DNA from: Ardenticatenaceae bacterium
GTDB lineage: Bacteria; Chloroflexota; Anaerolineae; Promineifilales; Promineifilaceae
Reading direction: 5' to 3'
DNA: 64,000 nt
Assembly (NCBI GenBank): GCA_020634455.1
Contig: JACKBQ010000001.1
Coordinates: 2,356,001-2,420,000, forward strand
In this document: positions 10,001-17,980 of the stretch, piece by piece
How the letters are laid out: every line of letters starts with the position of its first letter
Position numbering within the stretch: the stretch's first letter is position 1
Position numbers and translations under genes: made by a program
The notes under the pieces: generated by a model
What the model was told of the DNA's origin: nothing
The model's input: the letters and a program-made list of their open reading frames with translations, nothing else
The model's database searches: none

Positions 10001-10126
10001 AACATACTCTTTTTTATTATCTTTAATTGCCCGAATTACCTGTTCTAGTAAATCCTGGCGGTCAGTTCCGATCATCTTGTCGGTTTGTAATGCGGCTGTG
10101 TAATCATATGTCATTTCAGTCATCAT
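7043..10126 (-). CDS. STAND-type ATPase with TPR repeats
   Basis: 1027 residues; ATG 10126 overlaps the stop of the upstream gene by 4 nt (ATGA) and has GGAGG about 7 nt before it, so the two are translationally coupled. Residues 20-60 read IGTDRQDLLEQVI... then Walker A GMGGIGKTR (47-55); a Walker B RLVLTFDTLE is near 170-180. A helical region follows, then from about 580 a solenoid with TPR-like pairs (for example NNIGFAYRLNNQFSTAINYY, NLAYVYAQLGAIDEAEALA). This is the layout of a signal-transduction ATPase with numerous domains: a nucleotide switch plus a sensor superstructure. No effector domain is visible on it, so it may act on a partner in the island. Only one ACGGCCGT octamer falls in 3 kb, well below the window average. 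Confidence 0.75.
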   Translation of the reverse strand: MMTEMTYDYTAALQTDKMIGTDRQDLLEQVIRAIKDNKKEYVFYLVGMGGIGKTRFLSEIGKTVKHVGKAVRWSNIVDLYQSEMHSNTDIERKLAENLDPKNEYFEPYHTMRNEFDEVRDTGVGGSLLQRKRQELTQKFIECLNELSKDYRLVLTFDTLELVQYESEDIRDLCEIKGENTSVKNWLLNQIPHFSNCVTVFSGREHRELQVEFEDKFQQTGSRYKGHYIDKLSKRDAKTFLKELAVHCSVLEDVDQELFDKIFRGSENGRPIYLSLAADLASHDSTSLSELFENPQELRRKIAYRLWNDLPEQHCNIIRYLVFARQGLDVPLLCHLDSQMSQKRAEDLFDEMRQYTFIKHAESSIHPAGQLFLHDEVFDILDQERLRDLDQDTRPKFERIRNYYAAQQKKLTTEFESILESKDSYKTTPRRTKQRELENAKVKQLHYELQLNPLQAYWQLYNRWAEEAIKSHHTGLDMRLLDTVLHFFRYVQLGYTWYQDNQEAQHTRYSNLNSIIAQHEDEFKRNSAVLWIRRYNARGEFEKAKRIAQKIKRSRKKAFAWKQTRDPLYQGALLTALGEAMSSTISSQDETLRTLNSVLSLLNTKEDFSALDKDEPWRWAEILGRANNNIGFAYRLNNQFSTAINYYRKAIELYRQVDVLHQMAASITNLAYVYAQLGAIDEAEALAEDAVAIWQRRGQPYNLALSYNAWGLICLLADQPHRARAFCEQADQLFSDLVAGEGHLSELRGRGLSQLALGETMRRLANLFFLQVYDEKEAVGFLQKGRDYLQTAIDIFKETDKRQLLRAYAELGRLYRDWTAILCTTNKKQDAQERQYQAQDFLEKARNLAQENKSLLQVADLSLDLVSLYYAAEQQNMARRELKTAQASVDKQYRPKEGDGFKNPPINPIDSYWQVLGKMYFLQAQMSFDRGTSLAETQHDNDKMIYIREGILYFVQAVACFQQYATVVPFSHDPKMKQTKITIYHLLKSYKRSRLQEIMEFTRKTAEQYCVSDKLEPMILYLERTLGI

Positions 10127-11778
10127 TTAGCCTCCGCACCCTCCAATAATTGTTCTAAATGTAGGAGAAGTTGTTTGTAAAGTTTGGGAACCAGGTCTTG
10201 CAGTTCTTCATCTTTGTTTAAGCGGCGTTGCAAAATATCTAGATTGTCGGGGCTCATGGTGTCTAGCAAATTAAGATAATTTTGCACGGTAATTTTGTTA
10301 TCAGGTTCCAAGCGTTGCGATTTATAAATAGTGGCTTCATGAAATAACAGCTCTGGGAAATAAGCTGGCATACTGGTTTGAAATTCTTTGGCCCACTCTC
10401 TGTACATTTCCAAGGCAAAGGAATGCAACTCTATAAATCTGGTTGGGTTTTCAATTTGTAAGTGCCGGTTCAGGATTCGTCTAGCGGCTACTGCGGTCAC
10501 ATAAGCATTGTGATGATCATCCCACCAAACGAGGTGTGATTTTTTGTCTAGCTTACGCAGGGCACGCAACAAAAAAACATCGCTTGTGTCGTCTGAATAG
10601 TCGGTTGTTTTTTCTAGCATTAGGCGTAAGGCTTGGGAGCGATAGTAACGAAGTGGAGCAACGGCCGTTATCATTTGCCTAAATGATGCCGGTAACTGCG
10701 ATAAATGCTCAAAAATATCTTCAACATATGCATTCCATTCTTCAACTCTTGCTTCTCTATACCGCTTTTCCGATAGCTCAAGATTACGGTGGCTTAACTT
10801 TGTTGTTAGGCCAGGCGTACCAGCAGAATCATCATACAATTCTTGAGTAAGTTTTTGAGAAAGGCCAAGGTTTTTAAGTTGTTTGGCTGTTGCTTCTAGA
10901 TCAAATGGCGACACTTCGCTTTTTTCAATTGGTGTCGCCCGCCGACGTACTTCTACCCGCTTCCAGCGCAGCACTCTGTTTCTGCCTGTACCAATAAGTA
11001 AAATTTTGTTGCTTTTGAGAAGCGGTTCCAAAAGGTTTACCTCTAGGTCTTGCCAGGCTTCATCATTCACGCTTTCTGTTGTGTCTAACAGAATGATCAA
11101 TACCAGATCAGAGGCGAGGGAGAGTATAAACTCAAGGCTCTCTTTTACATTTTCGGTTTGAATAAGCTGGTTTGCTTTTTGCTTTCTTTCATCCGTCAAC
11201 AGCGGTTGGCTAAGATTTGTTGTGATTGTTGTAATGAGTTGGTGGAGAACGGCCGTTACCGTCTGTTCATGTTCAGAAAAATCATAATAAAGTGCGCAGG
11301 TTGGCTTTGCTAATGCGTTGGCCTTAGTTGGATCATACTGATACCGATGTTCAATTTCCTTAAGCAACCAGGTTTTGCCAATATCTGCAACCCCCCAAAA
11401 GCTAACAAGCGTTTGGCTAACAAACTCACGCCTGCGTAAAGCCAAAACACGCTCATCTATCATCGCTAGCTCTTTTTCTCGGTTAACAAACTTTTTTGGC
11501 TCATATTCCTCCACACCCTGCGTCTTTCCTGGTGGCATGTTCCAATCCTCCTCTCGTGATACATTTGGGGGGAACAGGGTTGCACTAAATTTTGAAGAGG
11601 GCTGAGAACGTAGGCCTTTGCCTGATTTTTTTTGCTGCCATCGCCGTTGTGCAAATGGGACTGAAGCGTCACATTTACTGGCAGCTACAAGCTGCATGAA
11701 ATCGCCTTGATGAAAACAAACGGTCTCAAATTTCTTACTATCCTCACCTGTGCTTTTTTGAACTGTTCCAATAGACAT
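10123..11778 (-). CDS. P-loop ATPase (AAA/STAND-like)
   Basis: About 551 residues from ATG 11778; the true start is uncertain because no ribosome-binding site is seen and a TTG at 11811 is also in frame. The first 95 residues are basic and unrecognised. The ATPase begins at EPKKFVNREKELAMIDERV, with a Walker A of GVADIGKTW and a Walker B-like LVLIILLDTTESV. A helical C-terminal region of about 250 residues has no recognised repeats. It overlaps the TPR-ATPase gene by 4 nt, so the pair is probably made together, perhaps as a sensor pair. Function is unknown; family membership in the STAND/NACHT-like ATPases is an inference from motifs and neighbours. Confidence 0.7.
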   Translation of the reverse strand: MSIGTVQKSTGEDSKKFETVCFHQGDFMQLVAASKCDASVPFAQRRWQQKKSGKGLRSQPSSKFSATLFPPNVSREEDWNMPPGKTQGVEEYEPKKFVNREKELAMIDERVLALRRREFVSQTLVSFWGVADIGKTWLLKEIEHRYQYDPTKANALAKPTCALYYDFSEHEQTVTAVLHQLITTITTNLSQPLLTDERKQKANQLIQTENVKESLEFILSLASDLVLIILLDTTESVNDEAWQDLEVNLLEPLLKSNKILLIGTGRNRVLRWKRVEVRRRATPIEKSEVSPFDLEATAKQLKNLGLSQKLTQELYDDSAGTPGLTTKLSHRNLELSEKRYREARVEEWNAYVEDIFEHLSQLPASFRQMITAVAPLRYYRSQALRLMLEKTTDYSDDTSDVFLLRALRKLDKKSHLVWWDDHHNAYVTAVAARRILNRHLQIENPTRFIELHSFALEMYREWAKEFQTSMPAYFPELLFHEATIYKSQRLEPDNKITVQNYLNLLDTMSPDNLDILQRRLNKDEELQDLVPKLYKQLLLHLEQLLEGAEAK

Positions 11779-11944
11779 TTTATTTTTATAAACCTTTACT
11801 GTAAAAACCAAAAAGAATCTTGCAGTAGACCGAGCGCAATTGGCTTTGACTTGAGCAAGTCACAGAGAAATCGCCCTTCGTTTTTCAAATTACTTTCTGT
11901 GATTTGCTGCTGACACGAATATTGCGCTACTGTTGAACGGTCGG

Positions 11945-12967
11945 TTACGTTACCTGACTTAAAAATTCATCCCAAACGGCCTTGGTAATTAAATGTTGTT
12001 GCTTTTCCGCTGTTTTTATGAGCATTTCTCCTAAATGCAATAATGTGCGGGGAATTCCTATTTCTTTATGAAAAGCTTTTGCATTTAAAGTTGTTTCAAC
12101 CAATGCTTCATCAAAGTCTGTCAGCGCTAACACTTGGTCATCGAGGGCTATCTCATTAAGAGATCTAATCTCTTCACTACTGGCCCACATAAGCAAGTGC
12201 CTAAGCATTTTCTTTAGACGTACTTGGTCCCAATAGATGGGCTGCATCACAATTGCTTTTTTGCGCTTGGCAGCGGAACTGGCAATAAAAGATTGTAAAT
12301 CGTCAGGTACGAAAAATTTCCACAGTGCATGTTCATAGGTTGACATCGTGCGAAACAATGGCTTGAGCATGAGAGCCATGTCATCAACTTCGTCATTTTG
12401 GTAATAATTGTCAATTTCGTCTACCAGAATAAGCACTCGGTCAAAGCCCAAGTGTTGGCATTGTTGCACCATTTTTTTTAGCATAGTGGCAAAAGAAATT
12501 GTTTTGTTAAAAGGTTGTTGCTGAGGTTCAGATTGGAACTTTTGATATGCGACTGATTCAGATATAAAAGCGGCTAACTCTAAATGTGCATTGAGCAAAT
12601 CGTTTATGTGGCCTGCTGCATAAGCGGTGAACATTCTGAGCCACCAAATTTGGTCAAGCTCATACAGGTGTTTGTATCGTTCTGGTTCTTCTTTAAACCT
12701 TTGCCCAACAGCGGTTAATATTGCCTGCAAAAGCGGTTTAATGTGATCTTGCAGCAGGCAATTGGGCAAAGATTCTGCAACAGTTTCAAATTCTTTGGTG
12801 TACTCTACGATAAGCGTTTTTTTTTGTGCGGCTTGCCAGCGAAACTGAGTGTATTGGCGAGCGGCCGTTTTACCACCGCCATAAGGAGCCAGAAAAACAA
12901 CCGGCTGGTGTGGGTCAAGCAATAATTGTTCTAGCTCTTCATCAGAAATATAAGTTTCTTGCAACAT
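11945..12967 (-). CDS. P-loop ATPase with GGGKT Walker A
   Basis: 340 residues. AAAGG lies upstream of the ATG. Walker A is APYGGGKT (27-34); Walker B is RVLILVDEIDNY (177-188) with Asp183/Glu184. The rest is helical. The GGGK[ST] P-loop and the DE[IL]D.. Walker B are shared with the next gene upstream (13180-14760), so these two are paralogous in type and differ from the two GxGGIGKT-like ATPases downstream. It contains a single CGGCCG core. No effector, membrane or DNA-binding segment is visible. It is probably the second gene of a minus-strand operon; the hairpin at 13001-13025 in between may reduce read-through. Confidence 0.7.
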   Translation of the reverse strand: MLQETYISDEELEQLLLDPHQPVVFLAPYGGGKTAARQYTQFRWQAAQKKTLIVEYTKEFETVAESLPNCLLQDHIKPLLQAILTAVGQRFKEEPERYKHLYELDQIWWLRMFTAYAAGHINDLLNAHLELAAFISESVAYQKFQSEPQQQPFNKTISFATMLKKMVQQCQHLGFDRVLILVDEIDNYYQNDEVDDMALMLKPLFRTMSTYEHALWKFFVPDDLQSFIASSAAKRKKAIVMQPIYWDQVRLKKMLRHLLMWASSEEIRSLNEIALDDQVLALTDFDEALVETTLNAKAFHKEIGIPRTLLHLGEMLIKTAEKQQHLITKAVWDEFLSQVT

Positions 12968-13000
12968 TTTTTGGGGCGACCTTTCTGCTCTGGGGTAGCC

Positions 13001-13025
13001 AAATGGGTTTCTTAAAAACCCATTT
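13001..13025. terminator. hairpin between two ATPase genes
   Basis: Perfect 10-bp stem AAATGGGTTT / AAACCCATTT with a 5-nt loop. It lies 155 nt after the 13180 stop and 34 nt before the next ATPase start, so it could attenuate transcription within the island. The run of T on either side is short. Confidence 0.45.
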
Positions 13026-13179
13026 TGTTATGCCAGGCAGACACCCTGTTATTATTTTTCATCATAGAACGCCTCTGCGACTGGTTCGTTTACTAGTTTA
13101 ATGGAGCATCCACCTGGATTTTTGACATTTGCTTATCAAAACTTGACAAATGGGCTGCAATTTCTAACAAAACAGCCGT

Positions 13180-14760
13180 TCATTCCAACAATTCATAGTT
13201 CTGCAGCCGAAACCCAGTTTCCTTCCCCCGGACCGTTTGCAAATAGATTGGCTCTTTTCCGTTGTCTTGTAGCTTGGTTCGCAAACGCGTAATAGCCTGC
13301 GCAATTGCCTCATCAGACACCCCCCGAGCGCTACCCCAGCCCTCAATAGCGATTGTTTCTCGGTCAGCATAGCCATTGTCTGCTGCCAGGGTGCTCAAAA
13401 TCTTTATCTCTGTTTTAGTAAGCTTTATCTGCTCTCCCCCAACCTCAACCAAGCCATCTTCTATCCGCAAAATAAGCAGAGGCGGCATCAGTGCGAGCAG
13501 ATGTTCACGCGCTTTCTGCCAATCTTCCAGGTTTAAAAGTTCCTCCTCTTTGTCGGAGGCAACATGTGCCTGGATGAGTAATTGTCCGGCCGTTAACAAA
13601 CGCCGGGGAGACCCAGCTGCCAGCTTTTTCATCTCTGCTTCAATAAACTCGCCGTCTTGGTCACATAGACCCACAAGGCTAGAAACTTCGTCATTGCTAA
13701 AAAAGAGCAAGCGCTCTGAAAACAACTGATCAATTAAATCCGTTGTCCAAACTATTTTTGTGGCTTTATTCAATAAACGATCTCGTCGAATAGTTTGCCG
13801 CTCACGAAGAACACGATACAGCTCATGGGCTACAAAAAACTTAAAAGCCACCCCCGGGAGTTCCAATAAATTTAGATAGGCTAGAAGCGGTTCCAAAATA
13901 TTTGCCTGGGCTTCATAATCGTTGGCAAAAAGCTGCATTTCATCCAGCCGGTCAAATAAAAAATGCACCTGCTCTACCTGGGCAGCTTTTGCCAGTTGCA
14001 CAAGCTCTTTGAAGCTGTCTATAACCGAGCGAAACGAGTCTGCCGACGCATTTGGTTCGTCATTTAGATCGGCTAATAACCAGGCTACATCTCGTTCACG
14101 GGCTAAATTGGTTTGAGCCAAATAACTGCGCAAACGTTTTTTATTGGCAGCCTCCTGAAAATCTACCCACTTGCCATTAAATTCTTTGTGTAGGCGCAGC
14201 ATGTAGCCAAATAGTTCACGTGGGTAAAGCAAGGAGGGGATGTATTGGCGAAAAAATGCAGCTATTTGGGCGTGTGCGTTGGGAATGATGCGCGAAGCTC
14301 GCTCTTCCCGCTTGTGCAAATCATCTTCGGCCGTTATGTTGCTAGGCAGAAATTCTTGCGGCAGGAACAGTTCCAGGAACGCTTTGGCCGCTTGGCGCAA
14401 TAAAAACATTTCATAATCTTGCTCGGTCACACGGCCGTAATCACGATAACGTGCCACTAACCAGCTAAAATCGGTGCATTCAACCGCCAAAACAGATGAT
14501 GTCATGTCGTGTGGTGAAGAAATGGCAGCCAGACGCACGCGCAGTGAGCTTTTGCCACCCCCACGCGGGGCAAAAACCAGCATCGTTTGGTCGCCGCGAA
14601 TGCTGTCGTAGTCTGGAACGGGGACAAAAATTGATTCCGCTAGATAAGCTTGCTCTTGTTCGGCATTGATTGTCCTGAAAGGATTGCCGCGCTCAAAACC
14701 ACGGGCATACAGCCACTTTTCCACCTGATTTGAGGGGTATTCCTGGGGGGTAGTTTCCAA
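13180..14760 (-). CDS. P-loop ATPase fused to a C-terminal winged helix
   Basis: 526 residues from a TTG start that has AGGAG 9 nt upstream; this is the first gene of the island. Walker A is APRGGGKSS (64-72), Walker B HFLFDRLDE near 265-273. From about 430 to the end there is an OmpR/SARP-type winged helix: LTKTEIKILSTLA, a recognition-helix region SDEAIAQAITRLRTKL and the wing YLQTVRGKETGFRL. Such a domain normally binds DNA. A nucleotide switch joined to a DNA-binding output would suit a regulator of the island or a DNA-sensing component. A fusion in this order (ATPase first, winged helix last) is uncommon; SARP proteins have the reverse order. Confidence 0.72.
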   Translation of the reverse strand: METTPQEYPSNQVEKWLYARGFERGNPFRTINAEQEQAYLAESIFVPVPDYDSIRGDQTMLVFAPRGGGKSSLRVRLAAISSPHDMTSSVLAVECTDFSWLVARYRDYGRVTEQDYEMFLLRQAAKAFLELFLPQEFLPSNITAEDDLHKREERASRIIPNAHAQIAAFFRQYIPSLLYPRELFGYMLRLHKEFNGKWVDFQEAANKKRLRSYLAQTNLARERDVAWLLADLNDEPNASADSFRSVIDSFKELVQLAKAAQVEQVHFLFDRLDEMQLFANDYEAQANILEPLLAYLNLLELPGVAFKFFVAHELYRVLRERQTIRRDRLLNKATKIVWTTDLIDQLFSERLLFFSNDEVSSLVGLCDQDGEFIEAEMKKLAAGSPRRLLTAGQLLIQAHVASDKEEELLNLEDWQKAREHLLALMPPLLILRIEDGLVEVGGEQIKLTKTEIKILSTLAADNGYADRETIAIEGWGSARGVSDEAIAQAITRLRTKLQDNGKEPIYLQTVRGKETGFRLQNYELLE

Positions 14761-14857
14761 TTTACCAACTCCTGTTCATTGATCCTACCTGGGAATGAGT
14801 TATCAAAACGCCAACTTGCTGGGCATTATAGCATAGAGTGGAGGGGGTTTCTTGATT

Positions 14858-17107
14858 TTAGGACACCGCGACTGTATAGAACACGGCCGTTTCCCACCCC
14901 ACCACCTGCTCTTCCAACTGCCTTTTGTACAGGGTATGCACCTTTCCCATCTCTTTCTCGCTCAAACCAGCATCCAGCAATTTTTGCCCATACGTCCCAT
15001 AGCCTGGGGATTCATCCCCAGAGCTGCCGAACCAGCGTGCCAGATGCCCCTTGGTCAACCGCCGCTGCCCTTTTTCGCGGTCGAGCTGCTGGCTGGCGAG
15101 GATGAAACCGGCAGCTTCCAGCCCCACCTGCACGTCGGCGACGTCCCAGTTCACCAGCGGATCGCTGGCATCAGCGTAGATCGATTCTTCGGCCTGAGCC
15201 ACTTTGTTTGCCAGCGCCTTCGTCTCGCCAGACCAATCGACCAGTTGGTACAGCCGCTGGCCCTGTTTGGGGATGGTTTGGACGAGGCAGAAACGGCCGT
15301 CCACAGCCAATCGGGCCATCAACGAGGAAAACAGTTCTGTAATTGGGTAATTTAGTAATTGGGTAATTGGGTTGCGGGCGAGGATGCGGTCGAAGCGCAG
15401 GTCGTCTTCGCCACGCAGCATAAGCAGGGTGTCTAGCTCGGTCACGTCGCCGATGAGGATGAACGGCCGTTCCAACTCAGGCAGGCGTTCGGCTTGCTGG
15501 CGCAGCGCTTCGCCGTCGGTGGTGGCCACCGCCAGGGCGTAGACGCCGCCTTCGGGCGCACGGCGCACCGCTTCCCAGGTGAGCAGCCCGCTGCCCGCGT
15601 TTACGTCCAGCACCAGATGGTGCCGCTGCACCGCCGCCAGCTCAAACAGCCGCGCCCGCTGCTGCCCCAACGCCTGCCCCGCCTGCGAAATCGTCCGCTG
15701 CAACCAGGCGTCCTTGGCCTTATTCTTCGGACTAGTCGTGTAGATTTCCCCAATCTCCAATCTCCAGTCTCCAATCTCCACCATCCCCGCCAACTGCGCC
15801 TCCCGCTTCCTGGCCACCTCATCCCGAATTTGCCGCTCGTACCCCTGGTCGCTCGGCTCGTAAAACATCTTGCCTTGCAGCGCGTCGGGCAAATATTGCT
15901 GCGCCACCCAATGGTCACGGTAAGCGTGCGGGTAAAGGTAGCCCTCGCCGTGGCCAAACCCTTCCTTGTCTCGATTGCCGTCCTTCAAATGGTTAGGCAC
16001 GTCCGCTTCCTGCTCTTTTTCCACGCTGGCCAGCGCATCGAAGAAGGCGAAGGCAGAGTTGGATTTGGGCGCGGTCGCCAGGTAGAGGCACGCCTGCGCC
16101 AGCGGGAAGCGCCCTTCGGGCATCCCAATCCGCTCGAACGCTTCCCAGCAGCTGGTCACCACGCGAATCGCTTGCGGATCGGCCAGCCCAACGTCTTCCC
16201 CGGCAAAAATGGTCATGCGGCGGAAGATGAAGCGGGGGTCTTCGCCCGCGTACACCATTTTGGCCATCCAGTAGAGCGCCGCGTCGGGGTCGGAGCCGCG
16301 CAAGCTTTTGATGAAGGCGGAGATGGTGTCATAATGGACGTCCCCCTCTTTATCGTACAAAACGGCGCGGCGCTGGATCGATTCTTCGGCCACTTCGAGG
16401 GTGAGGTGGATACGGCCGTCTGCCCCCTTCTCTGTTGTCTCCACCGCCAGCTCCAGCGCATTCAGCACCCCCCGCGCGTCGCCGTTGGCCACATCCACCA
16501 GATGGTTCAGCGCTTCTGGCTCGATGGTGACGTTCAGACGGCCGTACCCCCGCTCTGGATCGAGCAATGCCTGCTCTGCAATCTGCCGCAAATCGTCTTC
16601 GGTAAGCGGGCGTAGCTGGAAAATGCGGCTGCGGCTGACCAGCGCCTTGTTCACCTCAAAGTACGGATTTTCGGTGGTGGCTCCAATCAAAATGATGGTG
16701 CCATTTTCTACGTGGGGTAACAAGGCATCTTGTTGGGCTTTGTTCCAGCGATGCACCTCGTCTACAAACAGCGTGGTGCGCTGGCCGTACAAATTGCGCC
16801 GCTCCTGCGCCGTGGCAATCGCCTCGCGAATCTCCTTCACGCCTGCCAAAACCGCATTTATCGTGATGAAATGGCTCTCGGTGCTGTTGGCGATGACCAT
16901 CGCCAGGGTGGTTTTGCCGGTGCCGGGCGGCCCGTAAAAAATGAGCGAGGAGAGCTGGTCGGCTTGAATGGCGCGGCGCAGCAGTCGCCCCGGTCCCATG
17001 ATGTGCGTCTGGCCGACGTATTCGTCCAGCGTGCGCGGGCGCATCCGGTTGGCTAGCGGGGACTCTTTTTCAATTTGGGATTTACGGCCGTGTGCAAACA
17101 GATCCAT
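14858..17107 (-). CDS. rarA: RarA recombination factor fused to a methyltransferase-like domain
   Basis: 749 residues. About 1-430 is the AAA+ RarA/MgsA ATPase that acts at stalled replication forks: Walker A FYGPPGTGKTTL, Walker B TLFVDEVHRW, sensor GATTENPYFEV, then the tetramerisation and C-terminal region ending with HAYRDHWVAQQYLP. About 480-749 looks like a class I SAM-dependent methyltransferase (LVLDVNAGSGLLTWEAV). The same fusion is known in cyanobacteria and some other phyla. Two dispersed repeat elements are translated in frame: 15744-15784 encodes GDWRLEIGEI in the linker and 15339-15371 encodes NPITQLLNYPIT within the second domain. TACAAT sits 6 nt before the ATG, suggesting a leaderless message. 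Confidence 0.88.
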   Translation of the reverse strand: MDLFAHGRKSQIEKESPLANRMRPRTLDEYVGQTHIMGPGRLLRRAIQADQLSSLIFYGPPGTGKTTLAMVIANSTESHFITINAVLAGVKEIREAIATAQERRNLYGQRTTLFVDEVHRWNKAQQDALLPHVENGTIILIGATTENPYFEVNKALVSRSRIFQLRPLTEDDLRQIAEQALLDPERGYGRLNVTIEPEALNHLVDVANGDARGVLNALELAVETTEKGADGRIHLTLEVAEESIQRRAVLYDKEGDVHYDTISAFIKSLRGSDPDAALYWMAKMVYAGEDPRFIFRRMTIFAGEDVGLADPQAIRVVTSCWEAFERIGMPEGRFPLAQACLYLATAPKSNSAFAFFDALASVEKEQEADVPNHLKDGNRDKEGFGHGEGYLYPHAYRDHWVAQQYLPDALQGKMFYEPSDQGYERQIRDEVARKREAQLAGMVEIGDWRLEIGEIYTTSPKNKAKDAWLQRTISQAGQALGQQRARLFELAAVQRHHLVLDVNAGSGLLTWEAVRRAPEGGVYALAVATTDGEALRQQAERLPELERPFILIGDVTELDTLLMLRGEDDLRFDRILARNPITQLLNYPITELFSSLMARLAVDGRFCLVQTIPKQGQRLYQLVDWSGETKALANKVAQAEESIYADASDPLVNWDVADVQVGLEAAGFILASQQLDREKGQRRLTKGHLARWFGSSGDESPGYGTYGQKLLDAGLSEKEMGKVHTLYKRQLEEQVVGWETAVFYTVAVS
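15339..15371. repeat. family A repeat inside rarA
   Basis: Tandem GTAATTGGGTAATTTAGTAA-type units identical in style to the intergenic copies at 17891, 21335, 35122 and 60201, here within coding sequence and in frame. Confidence 0.75.
15744..15784. repeat. family D repeat inside rarA
   Basis: Tandem CCAATCTCCAATCTCCAGTC-type units, the same sequence family as 51744-51800 and 52366-52440. It lies between the AAA+ and methyltransferase-like parts of the protein. Confidence 0.75.
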
Positions 17108-17264
17108 GCCTGCATTGTAGCGAATAGAGAGGTGGTTTCCAAACGGCCGTTACCATCAAGTTGTCAACGCTTTTACAGATCAGTCGCCCCGTTTTGCGCA
17201 TAATGGTCGCTGACTTTTCAACCCACCTCTGGCGGGAAACAATCAATTGCTCAGGAGGCAATCC

Positions 17265-17885
17265 ATGAAAAAAACGCTTTTACTTTTGTTCTTTTTGCTC
17301 ATTGGGTTTAGCACAGTCGCTTGCGACGATGCAGGTGGCGGTAGTGACGGCATCACTATCCCCAGCGACCCAGCGGAACTGCAAACCTTCCATCTGGCCA
17401 AAATGTGTACCGGTACGGTCATCGAAGCCGCCGCCGCCTACGATGCCAGCAGCAGCGGGCCGCACAAAATCGCCCTGTACAACCAAAATGGCTACGATAA
17501 CACCGTCTATGACCTGATGTTCCCCTCGCAAACTGATTTGCCAGAGGCGTGGACAACCGCTTTTGACCAACCTTTCAGCGACATTGAGCTGGTTGGCTGC
17601 CTGGCCCGCACGGAAACCACACTGGTAGATACCTGCGAAGGGTACGAAATTGATGAGGAAGATCGGACAGGCACGGTGGAAATTTACGACGCTGTGTACG
17701 AATTGACGATTTACGCTGCCAAAACGGGCGAAGTGTTGGGCACGGAACCCATCGAGACGTTTATGGACGAATGTCCCTCGTTTGTGATGTTTACCACAGG
17801 TCCCGGTGAAGATTTGGTAGAAGAACGATATGGTTTGCCCGATGATCAGTTGGTAAATTTGGTAGAATCGTATGTAAATCCGTAA
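17265..17885 (+). CDS. uncharacterised lipoprotein
   Basis: 206 residues; start at ATG 17265 because AGGAGG lies 7 nt upstream (an earlier in-frame codon at 17247 does not). A lipoprotein signal peptide, MKKTLLLLFFLLIGFSTVAC, ends in a lipobox so Cys20 would be acylated. The mature protein is acidic, has several cysteines (C..TGT, GCLARTET, TCEGYE, DECPSF) that may form disulfides, and shows no known domain. It faces away from rarA, sharing a 157-base divergent region. A family A repeat follows it directly. Confidence 0.75.
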   Translation: MKKTLLLLFFLLIGFSTVACDDAGGGSDGITIPSDPAELQTFHLAKMCTGTVIEAAAAYDASSSGPHKIALYNQNGYDNTVYDLMFPSQTDLPEAWTTAFDQPFSDIELVGCLARTETTLVDTCEGYEIDEEDRTGTVEIYDAVYELTIYAAKTGEVLGTEPIETFMDECPSFVMFTTGPGEDLVEERYGLPDDQLVNLVESYVNP

Positions 17886-17890
17886 AACAC

Positions 17891-17957
17891 GTAATTGGAC
17901 ACTAAGTAATTGAGTAATTTTTCGGCTATCCAATTACTCAATTACCAAATTACTCAA
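17891..17957. repeat. family A palindromic repeat
   Basis: Units AAGTAATTGAGTAATT face inverted units CCAATTACTCAATTACC, so the transcript could fold into a long AT-rich stem. It fills most of the gap between the lipoprotein and phosphatase genes. Confidence 0.75.
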
Positions 17958-17980
17958 GTATTTTTCAGTCAGGAAGTGTT

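Noticed and set aside
5312..14760. Naming the ATPase island as a known defence system (for example Avs or a NACHT system)
   Set aside because: The motifs fit STAND-like ATPases in general, but no nuclease, TIR, protease or membrane effector is visible, so a named type cannot be supported.
15494..16615. Plus-strand open frame of 373 codons opposite rarA
   Set aside because: Composition typical of an antisense shadow; rarA motifs are unambiguous on the other strand.
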